Below, one piece after another: positions 9,703 to 21,689 of a stretch of 64,000 bases of DNA (position 1 is the first letter of the stretch; every line of letters begins with the position of its first letter). The translations under genes were made by a program, and so were the position numbers. Source of the stretch: Calycina herbarum (lineage: Eukaryota; Ascomycota; Leotiomycetes; Helotiales; Pezizellaceae); assembly GCA_001414485.1 (NCBI GenBank), contig LLEY01000155.1:81931-145930 (forward strand). The letters are read 5' to 3'. The notes beneath the pieces are model-generated. The model was given only the letters and a program-made list of their open reading frames with translations, was not told the DNA's origin and made no database searches.

Positions 9703-12432
9703 GATGGCGATTTCGGTTGGATTCTGTTAGTAGTAGCGAGAGGCGAAGTGAGAAGAGAAGCAAATATTTGAATCAATCAATGTAGAATGCAAAGATTAAA
9801 TCAATCAATGAAATTGCTGAATACAAGGGAAAGCAATAGAGAAGAAAAGAATGAGAGACTGAACGAAGGCAATGCCGGTGAGGCTGGTAAGGAAAAAAGA
9901 TGACTGAGGGGATAAGGACGACCTTTTTATCTCTGTTCATTAATCTCAGTTAACTCTTTTTCTCATCGATGTTAGAGCATGAAGATCATGTTTCTATGAT
10001 CTTCATGTTTAACTGGCTTGGTATATGCTATTTCTATAGCAGTTTTGGACATATGAGATATAAATGAACTTGGCAGGGAGGTATAAGTGGGGCGGAAAAT
10101 GGGGAGAACTGTAAATCCGATAATCTAAACGAGAACGAGGAATATTTGGTTGTAGTCTCCCGAATACAACAATAATCGTAGGGATCAAAGAAGAATACAT
10201 TAGCCAGTGGTACTGTGCCTATTTCTCGTTGTGTGAATGAATACTCGAAATCATCGACGAAGACTCTTCTTGTCAGGACCGCGACAAAGGTACTCGAGTG
10301 AGATTTAGATCCTATAACCCGACTTCGGTATCTCAGTAGGAGATGTCAATTGGTGCGATTGCTAGACGGATGTCGGACGAACTGGTGTGCGGTTGTTTGA
10401 ACAATACGGGTGCCAAGGCCAGTAGAGGGCAGTGTTGGGCTTGACACAACTGTCAGTAATTACTTAAACTTTGTGATGCAGCTTTTTATAGAGATGCAGG
10501 GGATATTGTGGGGGAAAGATGTCAAAATAGAGTTTAGACGAGGCAAACCGAAAGGGATGAAACTAGATAGGAATGCCAACCTTGCTTGCTCGTGGCTAGC
10601 TTGTATGCGATACCAGATGGTAATTTGTAAATACGAAAATTATGGAGAAGCCCTGCTTGGAAATGTGACGTAGCTAAGGGGCAGATCGTGGTTTGTGTTG
10701 TCTTCGGAAAAATTCTGTTGCGGGTGGTGCAGGTAGGTGGTGCGGAGGAACTTGCCGGACATCGAGCACGTGAGCCAATATCGCCATGTCGGGTTTCTTT
10801 TTTGGTCCCAAACGCCAAGACCCATCTAGAGGCAGCTTCCTTCTGACACTTATTGTAATAGTTATCCACGATAGTATGTCTCGTTTTCAGAAGAGAGTGG
10901 GTTGAAATCCTCCTCTTAAGTATTTAAGCGAGCTCGACTCCGATATCGAATTTTGATGAACCTTTCAGATCTCGATAATCTTGAAAGCGTGTACATTGAG
11001 TAAAGTTGCAAACGATACTAAATTCATGAGCAAAACTTGAAGTTAGACGCCCCTGATTTCAATATGGAGAAGACACATAAAATACAAGGCAGCCAAATTG
11101 AAAATGAAGAGGCCAGCAAAGTCGAAATCTCTGCCTGTCCGCGGCGCTGGCTACGAACCTGGGATTGAGCGCAAGCAATAATATTCCAGAGCCGATGAGA
11201 TACTCTCGCAATTCAGTTGGAGCTAGTGGGAGCGTTGTGGTGATCCAACGAGGGCATCGCGACGTGGCCTCACCAGAACAGAGGAATGGCAGCCAACGCC
11301 ACTGGTATTTAAAAACCACCCAACCGTCCGATTCCCTGCCTTGCGACCAGGCACATCTTCGACATCTACGCGGTCGAATTTCTGAGCAGCAGTGACTGTA
11401 TTGGGCAGATAGGGCACCTCTGGGGCGGCATTTGCAGAGTTTTCACGATCGGCAAAAATGGGGGTATACTAGCCAGTATAGGTTTCGCAGACTCCGATGA
11501 GTACAACCTTCCTCCTGCTGCGGTCGATCTACACGAAGAAGAAAACAGAGCGTCTGTTAAAGAAGGGAGGGCAAAGGAGGGTTATGCACTGTGTAGGTGG
11601 ATGAGCCTGGAAGGGACGGTGAAGAACTGGGATCTCGTACGAGCGAAGAGGGATGGATAGAGGGAAATGGTTTAGATGGAGGTCTCTCCCCTTCTCTTGA
11701 CTCCCCTACTTAGGTAGAAGGACACTCTTAAGAATGGCTCAATATAGGCAGGGAAAAACCGCTGTAGATACAGGCTCGACGACAATTCACGAATTATTTG
11801 CGACTACGATACCAGCCCTCTCTTTACCTATACGCCTAGAAACGCGATTTCACAATATACAAGACAGAAAGGCCGGCTCACTTTGAACAAACGGGGCTCA
11901 GGGACTGAGCTGACAGAAAGCTGGGGATTGGAGGCGTATAGGGAAAACAGAAGCTTCGCTTTGGTTAGTAGGATGGAAACACATAGAGTACGCTGCCTGG
12001 CTAGGGGTGTGCTCTACGCAAATCCTGCGAGGCATGGTCGGCCCTGCTAGTGTAGCAGAGATGCGGCAGGGTATCGCGAAGAGGGATCAAACCCTTGGGG
12101 CGAGGCATATAATGGTAGCGACAGCGACACTGTCTATATGGCCCGAGAGGACGGAGGCGCATGTCGGTCCACGAAGAGTGCGTAGAGAGCAGCTGGCTGG
12201 TAAGCAATCGTGGGCTTAAGGAGCAAACTGTGGGAGAGACGTGGAGAAAGAGAATTTGTCCTCCTTTTTCTCCCAAACTTGGGAGGCGAAACACAAGGGG
12301 AAAGCGTTGTGAAGGTTCTGGCGTAGAAGGAACATGGTCTAACTTCACTGTATATTTAAACAAAACCTAACCAAACAACAGAGAGTCACTGATCAAACTA
12401 AAAACATAATAAATATACATCTTTCACCGGCC
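9703..12432. other. Gene-poor normal-GC block
   Basis: About 2.7 kb in which no gene is supported. The first few hundred bases are the upstream region of the secreted-protein gene. Several 60-120 codon ORFs overlap on opposite strands with no recognisable domains and mutually exclusive frames. Pyrimidine-rich and GAGA-rich stretches occur near 11,540-11,700 and 12,230-12,300. It may hold an unrecognised non-coding RNA or old repeat, or untranslated sequence of the LINE that follows. Confidence 0.4.
9978..10007. repeat. Perfect 12-bp inverted repeat (hairpin)
   Basis: CATGAAGATCAT (9978-9989) and its exact complement ATGATCTTCATG (9996-10007) are separated by six bases. Outside a 3x3 mismatch, GTTA/TAAC extends the pairing. 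It lies about 280 bp upstream of the secreted-protein gene, so it is not that gene's terminator. It could be a protein-binding palindrome or chance. Confidence 0.5.
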
Positions 12433-12765
12433 AGGATGATCGACACTGGCTACCACCCCAAGTGCTGGAAACAAGCAACCGGAGCAATTCTGCCAAAAGC
12501 CAACAAGGAGGACTACTCTCACCCAAAATCCTACCGAATAATCACTCTCCTGAATTGCGTTGGCAAAGTCGCTGAGAGAGTTATAGCACAACGCCTCAGC
12601 CACCTCGCAGAGACTACAGACCTGCTTCACCCCTCACAAATGGGGGGAAGACTCAAAAAGTCCGCTATCGACGCTGCCCTTTTGCTTACAAATGAAGTCG
12701 AAAACTACAAGAAGTACGGGTAGAAAGCTTCTACCCTGTTCATCGATGTCAAAGGGGCCTACGAT
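12433..12765 (+). pseudogene. LINE (Tad1/I-like) reverse transcriptase fragment
   Basis: The frame encodes the start of a non-LTR reverse transcriptase: GYHPKCWKQATGAILPKAN, then SYRIITLLNCVGKVAERVI, AETTDLLHPSQMGGRLKKSA, ALLLTNEVE and, past one stop (TAG at 12721), LFIDVKGAYD. The last segment is the first catalytic motif of the RT palm. This order is typical of fungal Tad1-like LINEs. The frame stops dead at 12765, where the left terminal repeat of an hAT-like element begins, so the LINE was cut by that insertion. No continuation was found. Composition is normal, so it escaped RIP. Confidence 0.8.
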
Positions 12766-13140
12766 CAGCGTTGTCAGTAGTGTGCATGCACTAATGGTAC
12801 AGCAATACAGTGGGGTAATAATAATTTAAATACGTACTATTTAATCCCTGCAATGCACTGTTAGTATTTTTTTACTATACGGTTGAAGTCAATAGTGCGT
12901 AAAATTAATCTTAGTCGTATTGCCGTATATTGTCAGTGTCGCCAGTGTGGCCAAGCGGCTTAAAATTAAGCTTTTTCTATCCCGGATTTTCACTCTACTA
13001 TTTGGGCGCAATGATATTGCACAACAACTCGGGCTAGGGTACCAGCCCTAACTCCCAGAGTTATAGCCCTAGGTTAGTAGAGTATCTTCAAAAAAGAATT
13101 AACTAAATAGCTCTTGAACTGAGCTATTCCAGCGAGGAAA
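12766..13140. mobile_element. Left end of an hAT-like non-autonomous element
   Basis: It starts CAGCGTTGTCAGTAGTGTGC, directly after the LINE frame, and is the reverse complement of 7764 back to about 7420, including the matching block around GAGCTATTTAGTTAATTC. Identity is high but several stretches differ. Similarity ends near 13140; the rest of the element is missing or replaced by the tandem repeat and Gypsy sequence that follow. The eight bases before it (CCTACGAT, 12758-12765) should be its target duplication, but no second copy was recognised. Confidence 0.75.
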
Positions 13141-13309
13141 GAGAAATGTAACAGTTTTTAGTTTATAAATACTTATATATTCAGTGAATTTGGATCTGTA
13201 ATTAGTTAGCAACAGTAAGAGTATTTTAGTACTCGATCGTAGAGAGATTAGCTCTTTGCGAATAATCTAGTTCTTAACCCCTACTATAATATATTATTTA
13301 CTATCTTTT

Positions 13310-13990
13310 TAAAAAACTATATAGTAGATACTACTACTATATTAACTACTCGATTCTGATCTTTAATCTACCCTCTCGTTTTATCTTCGACTTCTAACCT
13401 CGACTTCTAACCTTGCTCTTAACTTTTAACCTTGTTTTAATATATCTTAACTTTAACTGTCGATCTTAACTTTCTAGGCTATATAGTAGACACTGCTGCT
13501 ATATTAACTACTTAATTCTAATCTTTGATCTACTCTCTTATTTTATCTTCGACTTTTATTTACCTCGACGTCGACTTTTAACCTCGACTTTTGACCTTAA
13601 TCTCGACTTTTAACCTCTATCTCGACTTTTAACCTTGTTTTAATATACCTCGACTTTAACTATCGATCTTAACTTTCTAGGCTATATAGTAGATACTGCT
13701 GCTATATTAACTACTTAATTCTAATCTTTGATCTATTCTCTTATTTTGTCTTTAACTTCTAACTTTGTTTTTATTTACCTTAACCTTAACTTTTAGCCTT
13801 GTTTTAATATACCTCGACTTTGACTGTCGATCTTAACTTTCTAGGCTATATAGTAGACACTACTACTATATCTTCTACTTAATTCTAATCTTCGATCTAC
13901 TCTCTTATTTTATCTTCGACTTTTAACCTTGTTTTTAGTTATCTTAACTCTAACTTCTAATCTTAATCTTAACTTCTCTTCTTAACCTAG
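13310..13990 (+). repeat. Four-copy tandem repeat, about 160-200 bp unit
   Basis: The word CTATATAGTAGAYACT recurs at about 13317, 13479, 13682 and 13846, each time followed by GCTATATTAACTACTYRATT and a run of CTTCGACTTTTAACC-type words. Spacings are about 162, 203 and 164 bp; the longer unit has extra copies of the inner CTCGACTTTTAACCT word. The units carry C/T differences as expected for RIP. The array sits at the left edge of Gypsy-C and may be part of its leader or untranslated region. Confidence 0.65.
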
Positions 13991-16900
13991 ATCTAATAGT
14001 TAACGTTATTACTACTATTATATTAGCTATATCTTAATTTAATTTAAATACTCTCTAAGCTATAGTAGGAAACTCTAATAATAAAGTAGATAGAGAAATT
14101 CTTACTAAGTTTATTACTACTAATACTAACTCTTTTCCTTATAGTTTAACTTACCTCTTTAGCTTATATAACTAAGCCTTAAAGTATAAGTAAGAACTTT
14201 AATAATTACTCGCCGAAGCCTAGGCTACTATAACTAGTGATATAGAAGGTACTACTGCTTATATAGTTAAGTTAGAGAAGGAGTTTTAACGTATTTAACC
14301 TAGTACTACTCTAGCTCTAGCCCTAGCTATAGTTATTCGATCTCTAAAGTATAACGATCTCCTCTAGTTTAGTAGCGCTTATAAGAAACTAGACGACTTA
14401 TAAACCTATCTTCTTAACGTTAATCTTAAGCTCTATATAAATACTAATTAGTACTCTACTAAAGCTAATAAAATAAGTTATATTATATCTACTCTTAAAG
14501 GTAATACTTATACTTATATTAATCTATACCTTAATAAAGCTAGTAATTTTATTACTTTAAATATAGTATAAGGAATATTAGATATATTAAAGAATATATA
14601 TAGAAGTAAGTTTAGTTAGAAGAAGGCTTTTATAAAGATTTAGAAGAAGAAGTAAAGTAACTGTTTAATATCTAAGTTCTTAGCTATATATTTATTATTA
14701 GCTATAGCTTCTAGCTCTAAGAGATTTAATTATATCTAACGCCTTCTTCTTATAGTTTACTCTATAATTCGTAACTAAGTTCGTTCTAACCTCTAATACT
14801 TACCTTTACTTCTTCTTAATAGTCTTATAGATATGATTTATAATACTAATAATATTAATTAATCTATTTATAGTAAAGCCTACTTCTAAAGTAGTATAGC
14901 TAGTTACTTCTAGCTGTCTTCGATTACTATTACCTCTTCTACTAATAACTTAATAGATATTAATACTTTAAAGTTAAGTAAGAGTAAAGTAGTTTAAACT
15001 TAGAATAATATTAAGAATAGAACTAAGGCTAGAACTTAAGAGTAGAAGAATATATAATATACTTTCTAAATTAAGTATAGTTTATACTACTACTATAATA
15101 ACCTAAATTATACTATTAAGTACTATAGAAAGTTAAAGGAGGCTTATTATAAAGATATAGAGAAGATTATAAATATAATAAAGAAGATAAAGAAGAATAG
15201 AGAGAAGGGAAAAGCTTAGTCTTTAATAATCGTTACTATTAGAGATATAGTATTTAGAAGAAAGTACTTAGTTTATCGTTGCTAGTAGAGAGGTAGAAGG
15301 AGAGTATAATAGAAGTTCCTTATAAGATAGTTAGTCTTAATAATATAAATTCCTCTACTACTTACTTTATACTTAACTCTAGTACTTTAGCTAAAGCTTT
15401 TATTAATTCCAACTTTCTATAATATAATAACTTTATTTTTTAACCTCTTACTAAGTCTCGCTACTTTTATATAGCTAATAGTACCTCGTTATTAGTAGAA
15501 GACGTTATATACTTTATCTTATTAGACCTCTATATTAGCTAGTATATCGACTACTAGTAACGCTTCTATATTATAAAACTTAGATTATATAAAATCATTT
15601 TAGAAAAGCTATAGTTATTAAAGTATAATCTAGCTATTAACTAGAAAAGGAATACTTTATTATTTAATAAATCTTACTATAAAGAATATATATAGAAAGA
15701 GCGAGTTCTAGTAATAGGCAGTACTAAAGCTATAAAAGGTACCTCTAAACTAATTAATACTACTATATTCTATATATATATAAAGTAATAGAGAGTAGAA
15801 GTATTCTCTCTATCTCTTTATAAAATTAATTAGAGGTTAAAAGAGGCTAGAAGCCTCTTACCTCTAGATTCTTCTATACTACCTAGAAAAGGTCGATATA
15901 CTAACAGCTTTAAAGAGTATAAACGTATAGAGAAAGAGCTAAATTTCGATAATACGCCTAGCTCTTAGAATATTAACTTATAATTCTAGTAGATAGCTAA
16001 GTTATACTTTTAAGATATTTCTCTTAATAATATATATAAAGCTCTTAATAAGTACTAAAATCTAAAAGTTATTAACTCTAGCTCTCTTTTATCTAACTAG
16101 TATAAATAGTATCTTCTTCTCTTTAATTAAGCTATAGTAAATAAGTTATCTTTATATTAAGATTATAACCTATATATTAAATTAAAACCCAGTTCTAAGC
16201 CTCTATATAGTCTACTTTATAATATATTAGTTAGAGAACTAGAGGTTTTAAGAAAGTATCTAAAAGAGTAGTTAGATAAGAGATTTATTCGAGCTAATAC
16301 TTCCCTAGTAGTATTACCTATACTATTTATAAAGAAGCCTAGTAGAGAGTTACGCTTTTACGTAGACTACTATTAACTTAATAATATTACTATTAAGAAT
16401 CGATACCCTATTCCCTGTATCTAGGAAACTCTCCAACGACTAAGCACAGCTAAGTACTAAATAAGAACTCCTAGCTTCGCTATTAGAGCACTTTAAAGCC
16501 GCTTCTACTACTAGTTCAACGTTAACGCGACTTGTTAGTTAACTTTATAAGCTCTTTTCTAACGTTAGGAATTAAGAGTTTTAATTATATTATAGTAGTA
16601 ACCGATCGCTTTATAAAAGATACTTATTATATTTCTTACTACTTAATAATAAATACTATAAGTCTTACTTAGCTTTTTGTTTAGAACGTTTAGAAGCTTT
16701 ATAGACTTCTAACTTTAATAGTATTAGATAGAGAGATATTATTTGTCTCTAACTTTTAAAAAGCTATTTATTATATTTTAAAAGTCTAAGTTTCGCTATT
16801 ATCTACGTACTACCTAGAAATAGTTAGCTAGACTAAGATATTTAATAAAATTCTAGCTTAATACCTCTAGTAATATATTAACTTTAGCTAAGAAGATTAG

Positions 16901-17190
16901 GTTTTTTATTTACTATTAGCTAAGTTTACTATACGTAACACTATTAGTAGCGCTACTAGTATATCACCGTTCTTTATAAATTATAAGTATTATCTTTAGA
17001 TAAGTTTTACTCTACCTTAGTAGAGTATATTAAAGAATTCTTTAGTAGAGTAGAAATACGTCTTAAAGTTAAAGAAGATCTTAGAAGTATTATATACAAA
17101 TCTAGTTACTACTTAAGATAGAATAGAGTCGTCTACTAATATAAATAGAGTCCTCGCCTCTATATATCGAGTTAGAGATATAGTTCTTCT
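13990..17190 (+). mobile_element. Gypsy-C: RIP-degenerate Ty3/Gypsy retrotransposon, internally deleted
   Basis: Polyprotein remnants in + orientation: gag-like sequence (about 14.0-15.3 kb), then reverse transcriptase start with LREL...LRFYVDYYQLN and IKNRYPIPCIQETLQRLS (about 16,150-16,450), then at once integrase core sequence with VVTDRFIKDTYYI, LFVQNVQKLYRLLTLIVLD and a SPFF segment (about 16,480-17,180). The catalytic YxDD part of RT and the RNase H are absent, so an internal deletion joined RT to integrase near 16,445. Dozens of TAG/TAA stops from C-to-T changes make it inactive. LTRs were not identified. The right side is cut by the 17194 repeat. Confidence 0.75.
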
Positions 17191-17193
17191 AAG

Positions 17194-17432
17194 TAGTAAA
17201 TCTAGTAGTATTACTATAATATATTACAGCGATATTTTCGAATTATATATTATAATAGTATTAGAATAGAGTTAAGATATTTTAATTATACTATTAGTAT
17301 ATATACAGTAGTATCTAACTATTATTTTAATAATATTAATAATATACTATTTAATAACTAATATACTTAAAAACTTACTTTTCTTAAAAATAAAGCTATT
17401 TCTAGTTTCTATCTATACGCTCTTATTATTTT
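17194..17432 (+). repeat. About 240-bp repeat, inverted partner at 21367-21609
   Basis: This block (AATCTAGTAGTATTAC ... CTCTTATTATTTTACTA) is the reverse complement of 21367-21609 apart from transitions. In the less mutated copy its ends read CAGTGAATCTAG and TTTCACTA, which form a short inverted pair (AGTGAA/TTCACT). It contains an AATAAA word. It could be a small inverted-repeat element or an LTR. No clean target duplication was found beside either copy. Confidence 0.6.
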
Positions 17433-17454
17433 ACTAGAATATCATATCTACGAA

Positions 17455-20400
17455 CAGTGAATCCAGTAGTATTTAGAATATTATACTACTAAAAGTTACA
17501 GTTGTAAACCTACTTTAATACGTACTATTTATACTATATAAGTCTTAAAAGTATTTAATATACGTACTACGAGTCTTAGTAGTATTAAATAAGGCTTAAA
17601 ATTAAGCTTTTTACCTCGGATTTCTACTCTACTTTATTTCTAGCCTTTATTCTTATAACTATATAGTATAATAATCAGCTCTAAGAATATAAAGCTAAGT
17701 AGTAGTAACTATAGTTATAATTAAATAGAGTATTTTAAAAAAAGAATTATATTAATAGCTTATAAATTAAGCCTATAATTTATTATCCGGGTTTAGAGAA
17801 CGAAATTAGATTATACGAGATATTAAATTTCAATAATACTACGACTAAATACGTTAACTACTCTCTTAATTTAATAGCTATAATAGCTTAAAGTAGTCTA
17901 TTCTAATATACTTAGTATACTCTTTAAAGCTTTAAGTTTAAAATAAACCTTTTAGAGAAAATTTTAGTCGACTTTATATCTTTGAAGAAATTTCCTATTA
18001 AAATAAAAAGTTAACTAGTTAATTAGAAATTTAATAACTATATTATAGATTTTAATTAGAATAATATATATATAAGCTTAAAAGAATGCTCTAAATAAGA
18101 GCTTTATAAAACTATTAAAACTATTAAATTCTATCGAGAGAGTCTATTTTAATCGCGCTATTAGTAAAGTAGCCTTTTGTAATTAATTTTACTTTAAATC
18201 GCGGATTCTATACATTCTACTACGTATAGGTAAAACAAGCCTAGAATTTCGCGTAGTGATTGTAATTACTTTTCACCTTGAAAAGTTATATAAAAGTAGG
18301 TACTTTTCTCTCTAAAAGTCTCTTATCTTTATCTTCTACTTCTATCTTTTATTACTTCTAGAGAGTATTACTTTTTACCTCTCTTTTCTACTCTACTACG
18401 CTAGAATACTAAGAATCGTCCTATTCACTAATTACTCTTTAAATTCTAATAATTTCCTCTCTTACTTAACACCTCTACTTTACTATGTCTTTTTAAGTCT
18501 TAAGCTCTCAGTCTTATAATCCTTTCTCCTCACCGCTAACCTCTTCTATTTTATCGTCCTAGCTTAGTACTTTAAGCTCCTAGGAGGATCCTTACGAGCT
18601 AATCAACGAAGAGGCTCGTAGTACTTTAAATAACTACTTTAAGATACTCTAGGATACCTTTTATAGTAGTAAGAAGAGAGCGATTAACAGGCCTCGTATC
18701 TTATACGTCTAGCTTTATATAATCGATATAGGTCCTTAGAAGATTTACGTGTTAGCTTCTACTCTAATTAATAGTTAAATTTAAGTATTAATTCTTTATA
18801 AGTAATTTATCTATAGGCTACTAGGAGTGGTATTATAAGTATTATACTAAGCGATACTTAGTTAACAGAGGTACTAAAATTATTACACTTTACCTTCTTA
18901 AATAACACCAAATCCAGAAAGATATACCCCGCTAAAAAGCGACTAAAAAGAGACAACTTAGTATTAAAGATACTATAGAGATAGTACGCTATAATTCTTA
19001 TAAGTCTCACCGCTGATTTATACTACTAATCTATGCTACTAAGGAGATAGAGTGCTTACTAGTAGATCCGAATACTCTAGAGGTTATCTTTGTTAATTTA
19101 ATCGCCTCTTATAACCTCTCTTTAGCCTTTACTAAGTACTATACCTTCTAGGTACTTATATAATACGTGAACAACCTAGCTAGTACTATCCTCCTAGAAT
19201 CTTACTCTATATTAAAAGAGTAGATCTTACGATAGTTTAAGAATAGCTTTACTAAAACTAAGGTATATCTAACTAACTTCTAGTCTAAGATATATATTAG
19301 TAGTAATTATTAGAAGTTAGATAATAGTCTTTTAGTTATTAGATTTATTAGTTATAGAGTTAACGAGTTTAGTAACCTAGTAAAAGTAGTACTCGGTATA
19401 AAGCAAATTTAGAGACGCTATATAGGAGAGAATCTAGCTCTTTATTTACTTTAGATAATTAAAGATTATAGTATGTAAATATCTTAAAGAATTCCTAAAA
19501 AGATTCTAACTAATTATATAGGTATTCTTTATAAAATTAGCTACTTTCTATATAATAATATATCGAATAACGATATAATACTTAAGGAATTAGCTCTTTT
19601 ACTTAATAAACCTAATACTAAATTATAAGCCGAGTAATATAAGATCGAGTGCTACTATTATATACTCTACCTTACTACGGGAGATATAGCTTCTAAAAAG
19701 TATATTAACTTTAAAAAGGATATATAAGCTCTTTAGAATAATTAATCAGAGGATCTACTTTATAGTTTTATTACTAATAATACTCTTTCTTATCTATTTA
19801 ACTTTACTAAAAGAGTAAGAAGATCTACTTAATTATATAACAAATTTAAAAAGCTTACTAGAAGGCTTATAATTCCTTAATCTAATACTACTCGATAGAT
19901 CTCTTAGTATAGAGTAATTAAGCGAGTATATATATTAAGGCTTAAGATTAAGCACTTCTAGAATACCTAGGAGTTTCTCTATAAGAAGTATATAAGCGAG
20001 GATAATTAGAATAAACTTAAAGCTATACGTGTTTTACTTTTATCTAAAATTAGATTAGAAACTAACTTATTTTTAGATAAGATACTTTTTTAGTACTCTA
20101 GAGTACTCTCTTCTTACTTTTAAAGGAGGAGCTAGAACCTTAGATAAAGCTATCTCTATAATAGACTTTGTCTTAAGCCTTTTTAAAGAAGCTAAGGTAA
20201 AGCACGTAAACGACCCGCTTTTACACCTACTAATCCGGAAAGAATAGGAGAAGATTACTAAATATTACTCTCTTATAAGTAAGGCACCTGTCTTTACCGC
20301 TACTGTAGTACTCTATTCTACTTATAAGTAGGAGTACTTAGAAAAGTTATAAGAAGCTAAGTAGCTTCTACCAGCTTATACTATAGTAGAAAAACCCTAG

Positions 20401-21222
20401 AACGACGAGTATTGCTCTATAGTAGTATCTAGCTACTAAAACAGCTTAAATATCAATTCTTATATTTTAAGTAACAGCTATTCCTCTAGAGTAGTAGTAT
20501 TCTCCTAGCTACCTAACCTATTTAACTAATATTTAGCTAAGAAGAGATCTGAGAGATAAGTTTTATATCTGTTTTAAGCTTGTTTTAGTACTAATTAGCT
20601 TCCCTCTAGGCTTCTCTCCCTTATAGAGGATGAATATACTCGTTATTATACTCTTCTACTCTAAGATATAGAGAAAAGTCCTATTAATTAGTAGCTTTAA
20701 GATAAGCAAAAGAAGTAATATCTAAACCTTTCTAGGATAGCTATTAATATCCTATCTATCTCTTATACTACTGCCTCTATAGAACGTCTTTAGTTCTCTA
20801 CTAAGTTAGTAGTTATAGATAGACGTAATCGTCTTAAGATACGTACTATAGAAATACTTAAATACTTAAAGTCCTAGAATAAGATTCTAACCTTTAATCT
20901 TATTAGTTAATTTAGAAGTAAGAAAGAGGTTTATAACATAGAGGAGCTCTTATAAGACCCCTTAGATAGTACTATCTTTAAGAGTATAGCTAATAGAGAG
21001 GCTAGCTTTAGTATATAGATAAGTTTATTTTTATTATCTTTTCTAGTACTACTACTTTATTCCTTTATATCTTATATTTAGATACTTATTTCTGTAAATT
21101 CAATAGTTTTTATAAGTTAATATTGATTTATTTTTAATTTTAATACGATAAGAGATAGTAGATAAAATAATAGTCTTTTCTAGTAACAGCGGAACCTCGT
21201 TACTAAGACCTCTGATTTTATA
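17455..21222 (+). mobile_element. Degenerate hAT transposon with transposase remnant
   Basis: A CAGTGAATCCAGTAGTATT end lies at 17455, followed by about 850 bp that resembles, in inverse, the non-coding hAT-like element at 6727-7764 (for example the block around 18,200 against 6,930-7,000). A transposase remnant follows and a TCGTTACTAAGACCTCTG stretch lies near 21,198-21,214. The ends are uncertain: no 8-bp duplication was found for 17455/21214 or for 17455/21609. It may be the autonomous relative of the shorter elements. Heavily RIP-mutated. Confidence 0.55.
18484..20940 (+). pseudogene. hAT transposase pseudogene
   Basis: Translation between RIP stops shows the C-terminal hAT dimerisation region (hATC, PF05699) at about 20,630-20,880: a DEYTRYYT segment, then AINILSISYTTASIERL and STKLVVIDRRNRLKIRT ending LKYLKSW. 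This order matches the conserved 'LSIP..SA..ER.FS...RRN.L' hAT signature. The start ATG near 18484 is a guess from the first extended coding-like region. The catalytic core could not be read with confidence. The protein would cut and paste hAT elements, but many stops rule out activity. Confidence 0.65.
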
Positions 21223-21366
21223 TTAAAAGTCGACTATTAGCTACGTAATTAATTACACTATAGTCTTATAATAAAAAGACCTAATATACTCGGTTTATAT
21301 AATATAATATATATTAAAGACGTTCTACTAATTAGTTTTTAAATAAGTACTCTTTTTATTTAATAG

Positions 21367-21609
21367 TAGTGAAATAATAAGAGCGTATAGATAGAAACTA
21401 GGAATAGCTTTATTTTTAAGAAAAGTAGGTTTTTAAGTATATTAGTTATTAAATAGTATATTATTGATATTATTAGGACAATAGTTAGATACTACTGTAT
21501 ATATACTAATAGTATAATTAAAATATCTTAACTCTATTCTAATACCGTTATAATATATAATTCGAAAATATCGCTATAATATATCACAGTAATACTACTA
21601 GATTCACTG
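21367..21609 (-). repeat. Inverted partner of the 17194-17432 repeat
   Basis: On the minus strand it reads from CAGTGAATCTAGTAGTATTA to TTATTTCACTA and is the less mutated of the two copies. Together the copies bracket the hAT region at about 4.4 kb. Flanking bases (TTTAATAG on the left, CTTTTACT on the right) are not duplicates. Confidence 0.6.
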
Positions 21610-21689
21610 CTTTTACTCGCTCTCTTATAACCAGATTTTACTTAAAAATGTATATTCTATACGATCTTCTAAAAAGAGAGTAAAGAAGA

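Noticed and set aside
10410..12370. Several 60-120 codon ORFs in the gene-poor block
   Set aside because: They overlap on opposite strands and show no motif, codon pattern or splice context.
17455..21609. Treating CAGTGAATCCAG (17455) and the inverse CAGTGAATCTAG (21609) as one element's ends
   Set aside because: The flanking 8-mers (TCTACGAA and CTTTTACT) do not match and neither does a TA duplication; left as unresolved.
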